Source: an uncultured Lewinella sp. (GTDB lineage: Bacteria; Bacteroidota; Bacteroidia; Chitinophagales; Saprospiraceae). From it: 64,000 nt of DNA. Below, in pieces: positions 51,618 to 59,708 of the stretch. The notes beneath the pieces are model-generated. The model was not told the DNA's origin. It saw only the letters and a program-made list of their open reading frames with translations, and ran no database searches. Where the stretch lies: assembly GCA_937873655.1 (NCBI GenBank), contig CALMYQ010000101.1:124001-188000 (forward strand). Reading direction: 5' to 3'. Each line of letters opens with the position of its first letter. The stretch's first letter is position 1. The position numbers and the translations under genes are program-made.

Positions 51618-53357
51618 TCAAAACAGGTCAATTTTTTTTGGAATGGCTGCGATCAGCTTTCGGGTGTAGGGGTGCTGCGGATGGCTGTAAATTTCCGCGG
51701 GATCACCTTGTTCGATGACCTTACCGTTTTGCATCACCATAATGCGATCGGAAATGAACTTCACGACCGACAAGTCATGTGAAATAAAAAGGTAGGTTAA
51801 CCCGAACTCCTCCTTCAAAGCCGACAACAGATTCAGGATCTGGGCCTGAACAGAAACATCCAACGCGGAAACAGGTTCGTCGCACACCAGAAACCGGGGT
51901 TCTACGGCAAGGGCTCTGGCGATGCAGGCCCTTTGCCGCTGCCCGCCGGAAAGCTGGAACGGATACCGGTTGAAATGCTCCTTTCCCAGCCCGGTCTTCA
52001 GCAATAATTCAAGGGCTTTATCAGCGGTGTCTCTCTTTGACAGGCCGTTGCGGTGGGTTCGGATCGGTTCGGCAACCGCATCCCCAACGGTCATTCTGGG
52101 GTTCAATGATCCGTATGGGTCCTGAAAGACAATTTGCATATCCTTCCGCAGGCGTGCCCACTGTTCTTCTCCTGCGGAGTCTATTTCCTGATCCATGAAG
52201 GACAACGCCCCGCCGTCCGCTTTCTGGAGGCCCAGCAAGGTCCGGCCCAGGGTAGTTTTGCCGCTGCCCGACTCGCCGACCAGGCCGAGGCATTCGCCGG
52301 TCCGTATGCTCAGGTCCACTTCATCGACCGCATTGACCCAGGAAACGGGTTTGCCCAGCCAGTTTCTGCCCGACGGGAACCGGACCTTCAGTCCCCGGGC
52401 TTCCAGCACCGGAGGCTGGCCGGACAGGAACCGGCGCCGCGCTTCAAGGTCGGCGGGGGAAACGGCGGCTTGCATTTTGGCAGCGGCTACGGAGATATCC
52501 GAATTTTCCTTTTCAAACAGCTCGACCGTAGGCAACCGCTTCAATTGCCGGTCAAGCGGGGGCCGGCACGCCAGCAAGGCTTTTGTATAAGGATGTTTAG
52601 GGTTGGAAAAGACTTCTTCAACTTTGCCGGACTCCACAATTTCGCCTTTTCGCATGATCAGGACGCGATCAGCCAGTTCGGCAATCACGCCCAGGTCGTG
52701 CGAAATGAAAATGACCCCGCTGCCGATGGATTCGCGCAGGTCCTTGAACAGGCTGAGGATGGCGCTTTGAACGGTCACATCCAGGGCCGTAGTGGGTTCG
52801 TCGGCAATGAGGATGTCCGGCCTGGAAGCCAGCGCCATGGCGATCATGACCCGTTGCCGCTGTCCGCCGGATAGCTGATGCGGGTAGGACTGCAGGATGC
52901 GTTCCGGGTCGGTCAGCCTGACCTCTTCAAACAGCTTTTTTGTTCTGCTGATCGCTTCCGCCTTTGACAGCCCTTCATGAACCATCAGGGATTCCGCAAC
53001 CTGTTCGCCGCAGCGAATGACCGGGTTAAGGGAAGTCATCGGCTCCTGAAAGATCATGGAAAGCCGGTCGCCCCTCAACCGGCGGCGCACCTGGGGCGAC
53101 GCTTCCGAAAGGTTCTGGGCCTGATCAAAATCTTTGCCTTGAAACCAGATCTCCCCGGAAGTCTGTTTGCCGCCTCCCGGCAATAACCCCATGAGCGACA
53201 AGGCGGTTATGGATTTCCCCGAACCGGATTCCCCCACAATGCCGAGGGTCTCGCCTTTGGCCAGCGTAAAGGAAATGTTTCGAACCGCGGCAAAGGATTC
53301 ATCCTTGCCCGGAAACTCGATTCGCAGATTTTTAATTTCCAGAAGGTTCGCCGACAT
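51618..53357 (-). CDS. Double ABC ATPase, oligopeptide/dipeptide (DppDF/YejF-like) type
   Basis: A 579-residue protein made of two complete ABC ATPase domains. The first has Walker A GESGSGKS, signature LSGGQRQRVMIAMAL and Walker B ILIADEPTTALD; the second has GESGSGKT, LSGGQRQRACIARAL and FLVCDEPVSALD. Both carry the typical C-terminal oligopeptide-transport extension (HPYTKALLAC, HPYTRKLIAAIPKK). Such fused ATPases energise ABC importers for peptides, nickel or microcins. The usual permease and binding-protein genes are not adjacent here. The start at 53357 is chosen because MSANLLEIKNLRIEF begins the domain; a TTG or ATG further upstream would add 13 unrelated residues. No transport partner means the substrate cannot be assigned. 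Confidence 0.92.
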   Translation of the reverse strand: MSANLLEIKNLRIEFPGKDESFAAVRNISFTLAKGETLGIVGESGSGKSITALSLMGLLPGGGKQTSGEIWFQGKDFDQAQNLSEASPQVRRRLRGDRLSMIFQEPMTSLNPVIRCGEQVAESLMVHEGLSKAEAISRTKKLFEEVRLTDPERILQSYPHQLSGGQRQRVMIAMALASRPDILIADEPTTALDVTVQSAILSLFKDLRESIGSGVIFISHDLGVIAELADRVLIMRKGEIVESGKVEEVFSNPKHPYTKALLACRPPLDRQLKRLPTVELFEKENSDISVAAAKMQAAVSPADLEARRRFLSGQPPVLEARGLKVRFPSGRNWLGKPVSWVNAVDEVDLSIRTGECLGLVGESGSGKTTLGRTLLGLQKADGGALSFMDQEIDSAGEEQWARLRKDMQIVFQDPYGSLNPRMTVGDAVAEPIRTHRNGLSKRDTADKALELLLKTGLGKEHFNRYPFQLSGGQRQRACIARALAVEPRFLVCDEPVSALDVSVQAQILNLLSALKEEFGLTYLFISHDLSVVKFISDRIMVMQNGKVIEQGDPAEIYSHPQHPYTRKLIAAIPKKIDLF

Positions 53358-53507
53358 AAAAGACTTACCGTTAAACGACGGCGAAGATAGGCACAAAAAT
53401 CAAAAACAGGAAAGCATGCCCGGTTCAACCCGGAGATATATCCCCTTGTCGCAGCTTATGGATGAATAGGCTTAAAATATTATCTTTACCAAAACATTTC
53501 TTCGTAC

Positions 53508-54158
53508 ATGCCAGCCGAAAGCCAGCCGATCCGGATCCTTATTGCAGACGACCAGCGCATGTGGCTCGAAGCCCTGACCGCACTTTTATCGACCATCCCC
53601 GGATTTGAAGTGGCCGGTACGGTCACCAGCGGGGAAAAGGCGCTGGCGTTTTGCCGGCATAATCCTTTGCCGGACCTGATCCTGCTGGACCTCGGCATGC
53701 CGGAAATGGACGGGTTCGAAACCATGGAGAAACTGCTGGCATTCCGGCCTGAACTCAAAATTATCATGCTGACCGTTCACGAGGACTTTGCCTCCATTCA
53801 GGAAAGCCTGCAAAAAGGGGCCCGGGGTTACGTGCTGAAGATCAGCAGCAAGGAAGAGCTCGAAGAATCGATTCGGCAGGTCTATTCAGGCAACCGGTAT
53901 TTTGATGCACGGGTCAGGGATATCATCACGGAGGGGATGATGTCGCCGGTCAAAAAGAACGGACCTTCTCCGCTCACCCCCCGGGAAACGGAGGTCCTGG
54001 GCATGCTGGCTGAAGGCAGGACCAGCGGCGAACTCGCCAAAGAATTGTTTCTCAGCGTCAATACCATTGAAACGCACCGGAAGAACATTCTGGCCAAACT
54101 CGGCGCCAAAAACATCGTGGAGGCGATCCAACTGGCCAAGGACAAACAGATTCTGTAA
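53508..54158 (+). CDS. LuxR/NarL-type response regulator
   Basis: A 216-residue regulator with an N-terminal receiver domain (RILIADDQRMWLEAL at 9-23, phospho-Asp61 in LLDLGMPEMDGF, the conserved Thr in IMLTVHED and Lys in YVLKISS) and a C-terminal LuxR-type helix-turn-helix (about 150-212, LTPRETEVLGMLAEGRTSGELAKELFLS). It should be phosphorylated by the sensor kinase encoded next door on the opposite strand, with the two genes convergent and only 5 bases between their stops. A -7-like TATCTTTA is at about 53481. The target genes are unknown. Confidence 0.95.
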   Translation: MPAESQPIRILIADDQRMWLEALTALLSTIPGFEVAGTVTSGEKALAFCRHNPLPDLILLDLGMPEMDGFETMEKLLAFRPELKIIMLTVHEDFASIQESLQKGARGYVLKISSKEELEESIRQVYSGNRYFDARVRDIITEGMMSPVKKNGPSPLTPRETEVLGMLAEGRTSGELAKELFLSVNTIETHRKNILAKLGAKNIVEAIQLAKDKQIL

Positions 54159-54163
54159 CGCGG

Positions 54164-56143
54164 TTAAATATCCTTGACCTCAGGTTCCAGCAGCGGGATC
54201 AAAGGCGCTTCAAGGCTGGCAATCGTGCCCCGCCCCGGGGAAGAATCCAGGTCGAACCGGCCGCCGAGCAGGTTGACCCTGTTTTCGATGTTCTTGATCC
54301 CGATCCCTTTGCCGTTCATTTTTTTCAGGTCGAACCCGGCGCCGTTGTCCTCAACCGTGACCAGCAGATTGTGGTCGTTGGTGCCGACGATCTGGACATT
54401 GAGCTCGGTTGCCCCGGCGTGTTGAACGACATTGGTAAATAACTCAAGCATGATCCGGTAAAGACTCCAGCGGGGCACAAGCTTCAGCCGGTTGAGCGGG
54501 ATATTGGTGTAAAAATGCGTTTTCAAACCAGGTTGGGCCACCTCCATCCGGTTCAGGTCTTCCTTGATGGCAGCTTCCAGCCCCAGTTTCTCCAGAGAAC
54601 GCGGCATCAGGTTGTGGGAGATCCTGCGCAGATCACCGTGGGCATTTTCAAGGTCTTTGGAGACTTGCCGAAGCTGGTCCTTTTGCCCGTTTGCGCTGGC
54701 CTCAGCGATCAGGGACAACCGCATTTTTGCAGCCGCCAGTTGTACACCCAGCGAATCGTGAAGGTCCTGCCCCACCCGCTTGCGTTCGGATTCAATTCCC
54801 ATCATGAGAGCGTCCCAGTGATTTTCCCGCCAGTTGGCCAGTTCGCGGGCCTGGTTTACGTTGTGGTCATAGAGCCCTTTGAACCGCACAAAAGCAATAT
54901 AAAAAAGGATGGGGGCTTCTACCAGGGCGCCGATGATCATCAGCACCTGGGTAAAAAAGGTCATCGGATGGCCCTGGTTGGCCAGGAACCGGGTAAAGGA
55001 AATGGTGGGCAACAGCCCCACGTATTGCATGATGGTCAGCAGAATGGCCAAGCCGTGCAGTCCGAACCCGATCAGGAACCAACCCGCCATGATCTTTTGC
55101 CGCCGGATGGCGGAATAGGCAAAAACACCCGCCACCAAACCGGATCCCGCCAGGAACACCAGATAGTGCAGCAGGGATAAAATATGGGTGAACCGGATCC
55201 GCTCGATCAGCGGTACCGCCAGGGTAAACGGAATCAATGCCGTGGCTACGCCCATGACGATGACCATTCCCTTGTTGATGTTCGGAAAATAATAGGCCAC
55301 CCTGAAATAGGTCCGGACAAACTGCAGTCCGGCCAGCAAATACAAATTGGCGAACAGCAGGTTAGAGGGCTGCCGGAATCCGGGCCACCCCGGCCATAAA
55401 TACTGATACCCCAGGCCCAGATCACTGAAGATGAACAAAGCCCCGAGCGCTACGTAAATCGCATAGTACCAAAGCGAAGAAAACCGGATCACCCGGTTGG
55501 CTATGCAGATCAGCGCCAGAAAGAACAGCAATACCGTGAAGCTGGCTACCAGGACCAGATTCTCCACATTCTGCTGCCAGGCGCGGGCGCCTTTTTCCCA
55601 CAGGTACAGGTCGAATTGCAGGGGGGTCTTGCTGGCGGGGATGTAGAGTAAAAAGGTAAGGCTGTCTTCCGGCGAAATGGATACGGTGTCCAGCTTGATC
55701 TGCCAGTTGCGATGGTGAGATGCTCCTGCCAGGGCCTCAGGGCCAAGCCTTTTGGTGAAAATCCGGTCCTCACCTTCGTAAATGAAGCAGGAGAGACTGT
55801 CCAGATAGGGATTGGCCAGTTCGATCAGGTAGGAGGTTGCTTCCTTGTCCGGCGGGATCCTGAACTTGGCGTCGAATTTCAGCCAGATGGAACTTTCCTC
55901 CAGGCCGAAGAAAAAACCGGGTTTATCCATCGGGGTAAAGGCCGAATCATCCAACCGGAAGACGTCGTCGGCTTTTTTCAGGTCATCCCTGCGAACCTTG
56001 AGGTAGCGGACTTCCCTGCCCAGCATCACATACCGGAAACTGGAATCGATCTCTACGGGATCAGGGACACCGGCTGCCATCGCAGAGCCGGACAGGATGG
56101 CAAAGGCAATCAGCAAGAGGCCTTTAGCCGGCAGCTTGTTCAT
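54164..56143 (-). CDS. Sensor histidine kinase with 7TMR-DISM sensor domain
   Basis: A 659-residue membrane kinase. Signal-like N-terminus (MNKLPAKGLLLIAFAILSGSAMA), a periplasmic DISM-type beta domain (about 25-180, with SSIWLKFDAKFR), a seven-helix membrane domain (about 190-400), then a NarL-family HisKA_3 dimerisation segment (His462 in VGQDLHDSLG) and a HATPase_c domain (VEDNGAGFDLKKMNGKGIGIKNIENR). The architecture is typical of Bacteroidota kinases that signal to LuxR-type regulators. The start at 56143 is used because the signal sequence begins there; reading further upstream adds unlikely residues. It is opposite in strand to its probable partner 53508-54158. The signal sensed is unknown. 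Confidence 0.94.
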   Translation of the reverse strand: MNKLPAKGLLLIAFAILSGSAMAAGVPDPVEIDSSFRYVMLGREVRYLKVRRDDLKKADDVFRLDDSAFTPMDKPGFFFGLEESSIWLKFDAKFRIPPDKEATSYLIELANPYLDSLSCFIYEGEDRIFTKRLGPEALAGASHHRNWQIKLDTVSISPEDSLTFLLYIPASKTPLQFDLYLWEKGARAWQQNVENLVLVASFTVLLFFLALICIANRVIRFSSLWYYAIYVALGALFIFSDLGLGYQYLWPGWPGFRQPSNLLFANLYLLAGLQFVRTYFRVAYYFPNINKGMVIVMGVATALIPFTLAVPLIERIRFTHILSLLHYLVFLAGSGLVAGVFAYSAIRRQKIMAGWFLIGFGLHGLAILLTIMQYVGLLPTISFTRFLANQGHPMTFFTQVLMIIGALVEAPILFYIAFVRFKGLYDHNVNQARELANWRENHWDALMMGIESERKRVGQDLHDSLGVQLAAAKMRLSLIAEASANGQKDQLRQVSKDLENAHGDLRRISHNLMPRSLEKLGLEAAIKEDLNRMEVAQPGLKTHFYTNIPLNRLKLVPRWSLYRIMLELFTNVVQHAGATELNVQIVGTNDHNLLVTVEDNGAGFDLKKMNGKGIGIKNIENRVNLLGGRFDLDSSPGRGTIASLEAPLIPLLEPEVKDI

Positions 56144-56254
56144 GCGTAACGGCGTTTCATTTGTACCGGCAAGATAAGGCGGATTTGCAGCCTTTCTGCC
56201 GGTCCTGTCCCAAAATACCGGATTCCGGTGAGGGGGTATAACGGATTTTGGTGA

Positions 56255-56304
56255 AATAAAAACGCCGGGGCCGGTTGGATGATGCCAACCGGCCCCGGCG
56301 TTTT
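56255..56304 (-). terminator. Very stable intrinsic terminator of the OmpA/TSP3 gene
   Basis: Arms of 20 bases (56259-56278 and 56285-56304) are perfectly complementary, with 6-base loop ATGATG. The stem holds a 16-bp G/C-rich core, and on the minus strand the hairpin ends in TTTT followed by ATTTC. It begins 25 bases beyond the stop of 56329-57855. Reading plus-wise it also ends in TTTT and may work in both directions. Confidence 0.92.
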
Positions 56305-56328
56305 CAGACAGGATTTCCCGCTTTCGAA

Positions 56329-57855
56329 TCAGGGAATATAAAGGTTGAACTCCACCCGCCTGTTTCTGCGCCGTCCATCCGGGGTATTGTTGTCGGCGAT
56401 CGGAACGCTTTCGCCATACCCCTGGAAGCCCAGTCTGACCGGATTGATGCCTTTTGAAACGAGGTAATCGTAACACGCTTTAGCCCGGGCTTCGGACAGG
56501 ACCTGGTTTTTGGTCTCATCCCCTACATTGTCCGTATGGCCCGCTATGCCCAGCCGGTAATCGACGTATTCGTTCATCACCGAAACGATCTGATCCAGCA
56601 CGGAATAGGATTGGGGCAGGAGATTCGCGCTGCCGGTTTCAAACTGAACGGCCTGCATAGCAAATTTGAGGACTTCGCGGATTTCCTTCCGGATCTCCGG
56701 ACAACCGCCGTTGGTGATGGCGCCCGGTTGATTGGGGCATTTGTCGTCGCCGTCGTGGATGCCGTCACCGTCCGTATCCGGGCAACCGGCATAGACGCCG
56801 GGTACGTCCGGGCAGCGATCGTACTGGTCGGCAACGCCGTCGTTGTCCCTGTCCGGGCAGCCTTTGGTCCTGGAAGTCCCCGGCACGTCGGGGCAGTCGT
56901 CGTCGTCGTCCTTGATCCCGTCGCCGTCGCGGTCGGTTACCGGGCACCCGTTGTTGGCGGCGGGCCCGGCTTCATCCGGACATTCATCCAGTTTATCGAT
57001 CACTTTATCGCCGTCGCGGTCCGGGCAGCCGTTGATATCGCCGGCCACATCCGGGCATTGGTCGTCTTTGTCCGCCACGCCGTCGCTATCCCGGTCGGGG
57101 CACCCCATCAGCGTTCCGGGGGTATCGGGGCATGCGTCCTTGTTATCGGCCACGCCGTCGCCGTCGCGATCGGGGCAACCGTTGAGGGTGCCGGCCACAT
57201 CCGGGCAGAGGTCATCGGCATCCGCAATGCCGTCACCGTCCTTGTCCGGGCATCCGGCCGCCGATATTGCGCCGGGTACATCCGGGCAGAGGTCCTGGCT
57301 GTCCGCGACGCCGTCGCCGTCGCGGTCCAGTTTACCCAACCGGTAGACGAACCCGACTCCCGCCTGGATATTATTCCTCAGGTCGACATTTGAGGACCGG
57401 TATTCAGCCTGTACATTCACCAGGGAGGTTTTGCCGACCCGGAAATTAAGGCCCCCGCCCAGCGGGATCTGGGTATTGTGATATTCCCATTTTTCAAAAC
57501 TGGCCCCTACTCCGCCGAAAATATAGGGAATCACCTTGGTATCTTCCTTGGGTTGGTACTGGAACCGCAGCAAGCCGTCGAGGTTGAAGAAATTGCGGTT
57601 GTTGATGTCATCGCCTACGTCCGCAACGCCGATTTTGAGCGGAACGGTGACCCCGAAAAAACGATTGAACAGGTGGGTTCCGCCCAATTCCAGGCCGTAG
57701 GTTATGTTCTGTCCGGTCACGTCATTGGGCCGGCCGTAATCGATCCCGATGACCTTGGCGAACACTTCGTTCGCCGATTTTTTCTCAGGCGCCTGGGCTT
57801 CGGAACGGAAGGCAAACATTGCCAGAACGGCCATGATTAGTAGGGATTTTCGCAT
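56329..57855 (-). CDS. OmpA-family outer-membrane protein with thrombospondin type 3 repeats
   Basis: A 508-residue protein. Signal peptide (1-20, ending FAFRSEA), N-terminal beta-barrel-like region (about 25-175), eight calcium-binding thrombospondin type 3 repeats (about 176-386, each like DRDGDGVADSQDLCPD), and a C-terminal OmpA domain (about 395-508) with the peptidoglycan-binding pattern GHTDNVGDETKNQVLSEARA. It should sit in the outer membrane and anchor it to peptidoglycan, with the Asp-rich repeats as a rigid Ca-binding spacer. The layout is common in Bacteroidota. The gene is monocistronic and ends at a strong hairpin. Confidence 0.95.
   Translation of the reverse strand: MRKSLLIMAVLAMFAFRSEAQAPEKKSANEVFAKVIGIDYGRPNDVTGQNITYGLELGGTHLFNRFFGVTVPLKIGVADVGDDINNRNFFNLDGLLRFQYQPKEDTKVIPYIFGGVGASFEKWEYHNTQIPLGGGLNFRVGKTSLVNVQAEYRSSNVDLRNNIQAGVGFVYRLGKLDRDGDGVADSQDLCPDVPGAISAAGCPDKDGDGIADADDLCPDVAGTLNGCPDRDGDGVADNKDACPDTPGTLMGCPDRDSDGVADKDDQCPDVAGDINGCPDRDGDKVIDKLDECPDEAGPAANNGCPVTDRDGDGIKDDDDDCPDVPGTSRTKGCPDRDNDGVADQYDRCPDVPGVYAGCPDTDGDGIHDGDDKCPNQPGAITNGGCPEIRKEIREVLKFAMQAVQFETGSANLLPQSYSVLDQIVSVMNEYVDYRLGIAGHTDNVGDETKNQVLSEARAKACYDYLVSKGINPVRLGFQGYGESVPIADNNTPDGRRRNRRVEFNLYIP
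56697..57330 (-). repeat. Thrombospondin type 3 repeat region (eight units)
   Basis: Eight imperfect units of 25-28 residues with the pattern D-x-D-x-D-G-(V/I)-x-D-x-x-D-x-C-P-(D/N). At the DNA level they share gccgtcgccgtc-like sequences, so the array could change length by recombination. Confidence 0.85.
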
Positions 57856-58011
57856 AGTGGTTTTTTAATTTTTTGGGTGGCTAAATCAGTTTTTGTGTAT
57901 TAGACGGAAAAATAAAAAAAAGTTTCATTTTTTTAATATACTTGCCTTGATCAAACCCCATTTCAAGCAACTATCATGTAACCAATTACCTAGCCTTAAA
58001 ATCTTATCTCC

Positions 58012-59541
58012 ATGATGCGCAAATCTTACTTGCTTGCCGCAGGATTAGCCCTGCTTTTTGCTGCCTGCCAAAAAGAAAATCCGGATGAACCCGGCTCGCC
58101 GGCCAACCAGGATCCGATGACCCGAAGCGAAATCAATGCGGAGGTCCGGGCAAAGATAGAACAGTCCAATGCCGTTTATAACTGGAAAGATGCCGGCGAC
58201 CGCATGTTGTGGAGCGCTGCGCTGCTCGGCGATTCCCTGCTGGCCATCGGTTACAAACCCGCGAACCAGGGGGAGATCAAAGACAAGATCCACCTGATCA
58301 ATGTCGATTCCGATCCCTGGAAAAACGCCAGGAACAAGGTGATCAACAAAGTCATTGAGCTGACCGAACGCCTGCATCCGGGGATGAAACCTTCAGAAAA
58401 AGACCTGCTATTCGAAGCGGATAAGGTTCTTCCCATTCTTGAAATGAAGGTATTTGACCGGGAAGTGATCGCCGGATTGCGGGAAATGCCCGAAGTCAGG
58501 TACCTTGAACCCCTCGGGTATACGCCAGAAGAGCTCAATTACCGCAGTGAATCCGGGTGCGGCGTGTCGCCGGCCTCATCGATCAATGCAGCTGATTACG
58601 CTACGATCAGCCCCAACGCCAAGGTGACCTGGAATTTCTACAATATGAACATTCCCGGCGCCTGGTCAACCTCCACCGGGTCGGGCATCACCATCGCGCT
58701 GATAGATACCGGCACCTCCCCGGATCAGAACAAGCTCGGCAGCCAGTTCAATTCCGGCCAATCCTCGGGTCGCTTTATCGACCGGCAGGGCACCTATGTA
58801 TCTTCCTGGTGGCCCTGGGCCAGCCCCGACGGACCGGATGACCAGTGCGGTCACGGTACACAGATGGCCGGTTTGCTGGCCGCACCCCGCGGAAACGGCG
58901 GCGCTACGGTAGGGGTCGCCTACAATGCCAACCTCCTGGCTATCCGGGCTACCGGCGACGTGGTAGTGAACGGCTCAAGCGAGAAAAAAGGCGTCAAAAA
59001 TGCGCTGATCATTGCGGGAGGACGCAGCGACGTCAAGGTGATCAGCATGTCGTTGGGAGATATCTTCTGGAGCGACACCGTTGCCGACGGCATTTATTAT
59101 GCCTACAATCACGGCAAAATGATCTTTGCCGCCGCCGGCACTTCCACTTCTTTCACCAATTGGTGGGGCGTCATCTTTCCGGCTTATATGCCTGAAACGG
59201 TGGCTGTGACAGGCATCAAAGACGGTTCTGCAATGGAACGCTGCAATGTATGCCACTCCGGGAGCGAAGTTGATTTTGTTGCTGTTATGCAAAGGGCTTC
59301 CAACAACAGCCGCACTGCCCTGACCCTTTCGATGAGTGGGAACCAACCCTCTACAGTTGGCGGGTCGTCAGCCGCGACTGCTATTACGGCGGGGATTGCT
59401 GCGCTGGTTTGGTCAACCAACCCCGGGCAGACACGCAATCAGGTTCTAACTCGCCTGAAAAACGCTTCCCAATTCTATCCCTCACGCGACAGCCAGTTCG
59501 GTTGGGGATTGATTGATGCCCAGCAGGCGGTGAACAACTGA
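58012..59541 (+). CDS. Subtilisin-family (S8) serine protease lipoprotein
   Basis: A 509-residue protease with a lipoprotein signal (LLFAACQKEN, Cys about residue 20), an N-terminal prodomain-like region (about 40-190) and an S8 catalytic domain (about 215-505). The catalytic triad is Asp232 in LIDTGTSP, His281 in CGHGTQMAGL and Ser453 in GGSSAAT, in the right order. The usual GTSMAxP is altered to GSSAAT, but the nucleophile is kept. There is no T9SS tail, so it is probably anchored to the periplasmic or outer-membrane surface by lipid. It is convergent with the papain-like gene and ends at a strong hairpin. Function is probably general proteolysis; specific targets are unknown. Confidence 0.93.
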   Translation: MMRKSYLLAAGLALLFAACQKENPDEPGSPANQDPMTRSEINAEVRAKIEQSNAVYNWKDAGDRMLWSAALLGDSLLAIGYKPANQGEIKDKIHLINVDSDPWKNARNKVINKVIELTERLHPGMKPSEKDLLFEADKVLPILEMKVFDREVIAGLREMPEVRYLEPLGYTPEELNYRSESGCGVSPASSINAADYATISPNAKVTWNFYNMNIPGAWSTSTGSGITIALIDTGTSPDQNKLGSQFNSGQSSGRFIDRQGTYVSSWWPWASPDGPDDQCGHGTQMAGLLAAPRGNGGATVGVAYNANLLAIRATGDVVVNGSSEKKGVKNALIIAGGRSDVKVISMSLGDIFWSDTVADGIYYAYNHGKMIFAAAGTSTSFTNWWGVIFPAYMPETVAVTGIKDGSAMERCNVCHSGSEVDFVAVMQRASNNSRTALTLSMSGNQPSTVGGSSAATAITAGIAALVWSTNPGQTRNQVLTRLKNASQFYPSRDSQFGWGLIDAQQAVNN

Positions 59542-59629
59542 TGTAAGGGATAAGACTGATTTTTTAAAAAGATCAGACGCTCCCGAAGACAAAACCCTTC
59601 GGTTTGGGTTTGTTTAAACCGCATAAGTT

Positions 59630-59675
59630 GATCACTACAATTGCGCTAATGCGCAATTGTAGTGATCGTTTTTTT
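59630..59675 (+). terminator. Intrinsic terminator of the subtilase gene
   Basis: Perfect 17-bp arms (59630-59646 and 59651-59667, starting GATCACTACAATTGCGC) with a 4-base loop TAAT and a T7 tail. The stem is AT-rich compared with the other terminators. Confidence 0.92.
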
Positions 59676-59708
59676 AATGTGTCCTGAACATTAAAGGGGA
59701 ATGACTTT

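Noticed and set aside
56144-56476. Extended N-terminus of the sensor kinase
   Set aside because: The added 111 residues have no membrane or domain character and would hide the signal sequence that starts at 56143; they also run through the terminator region of the OmpA gene.
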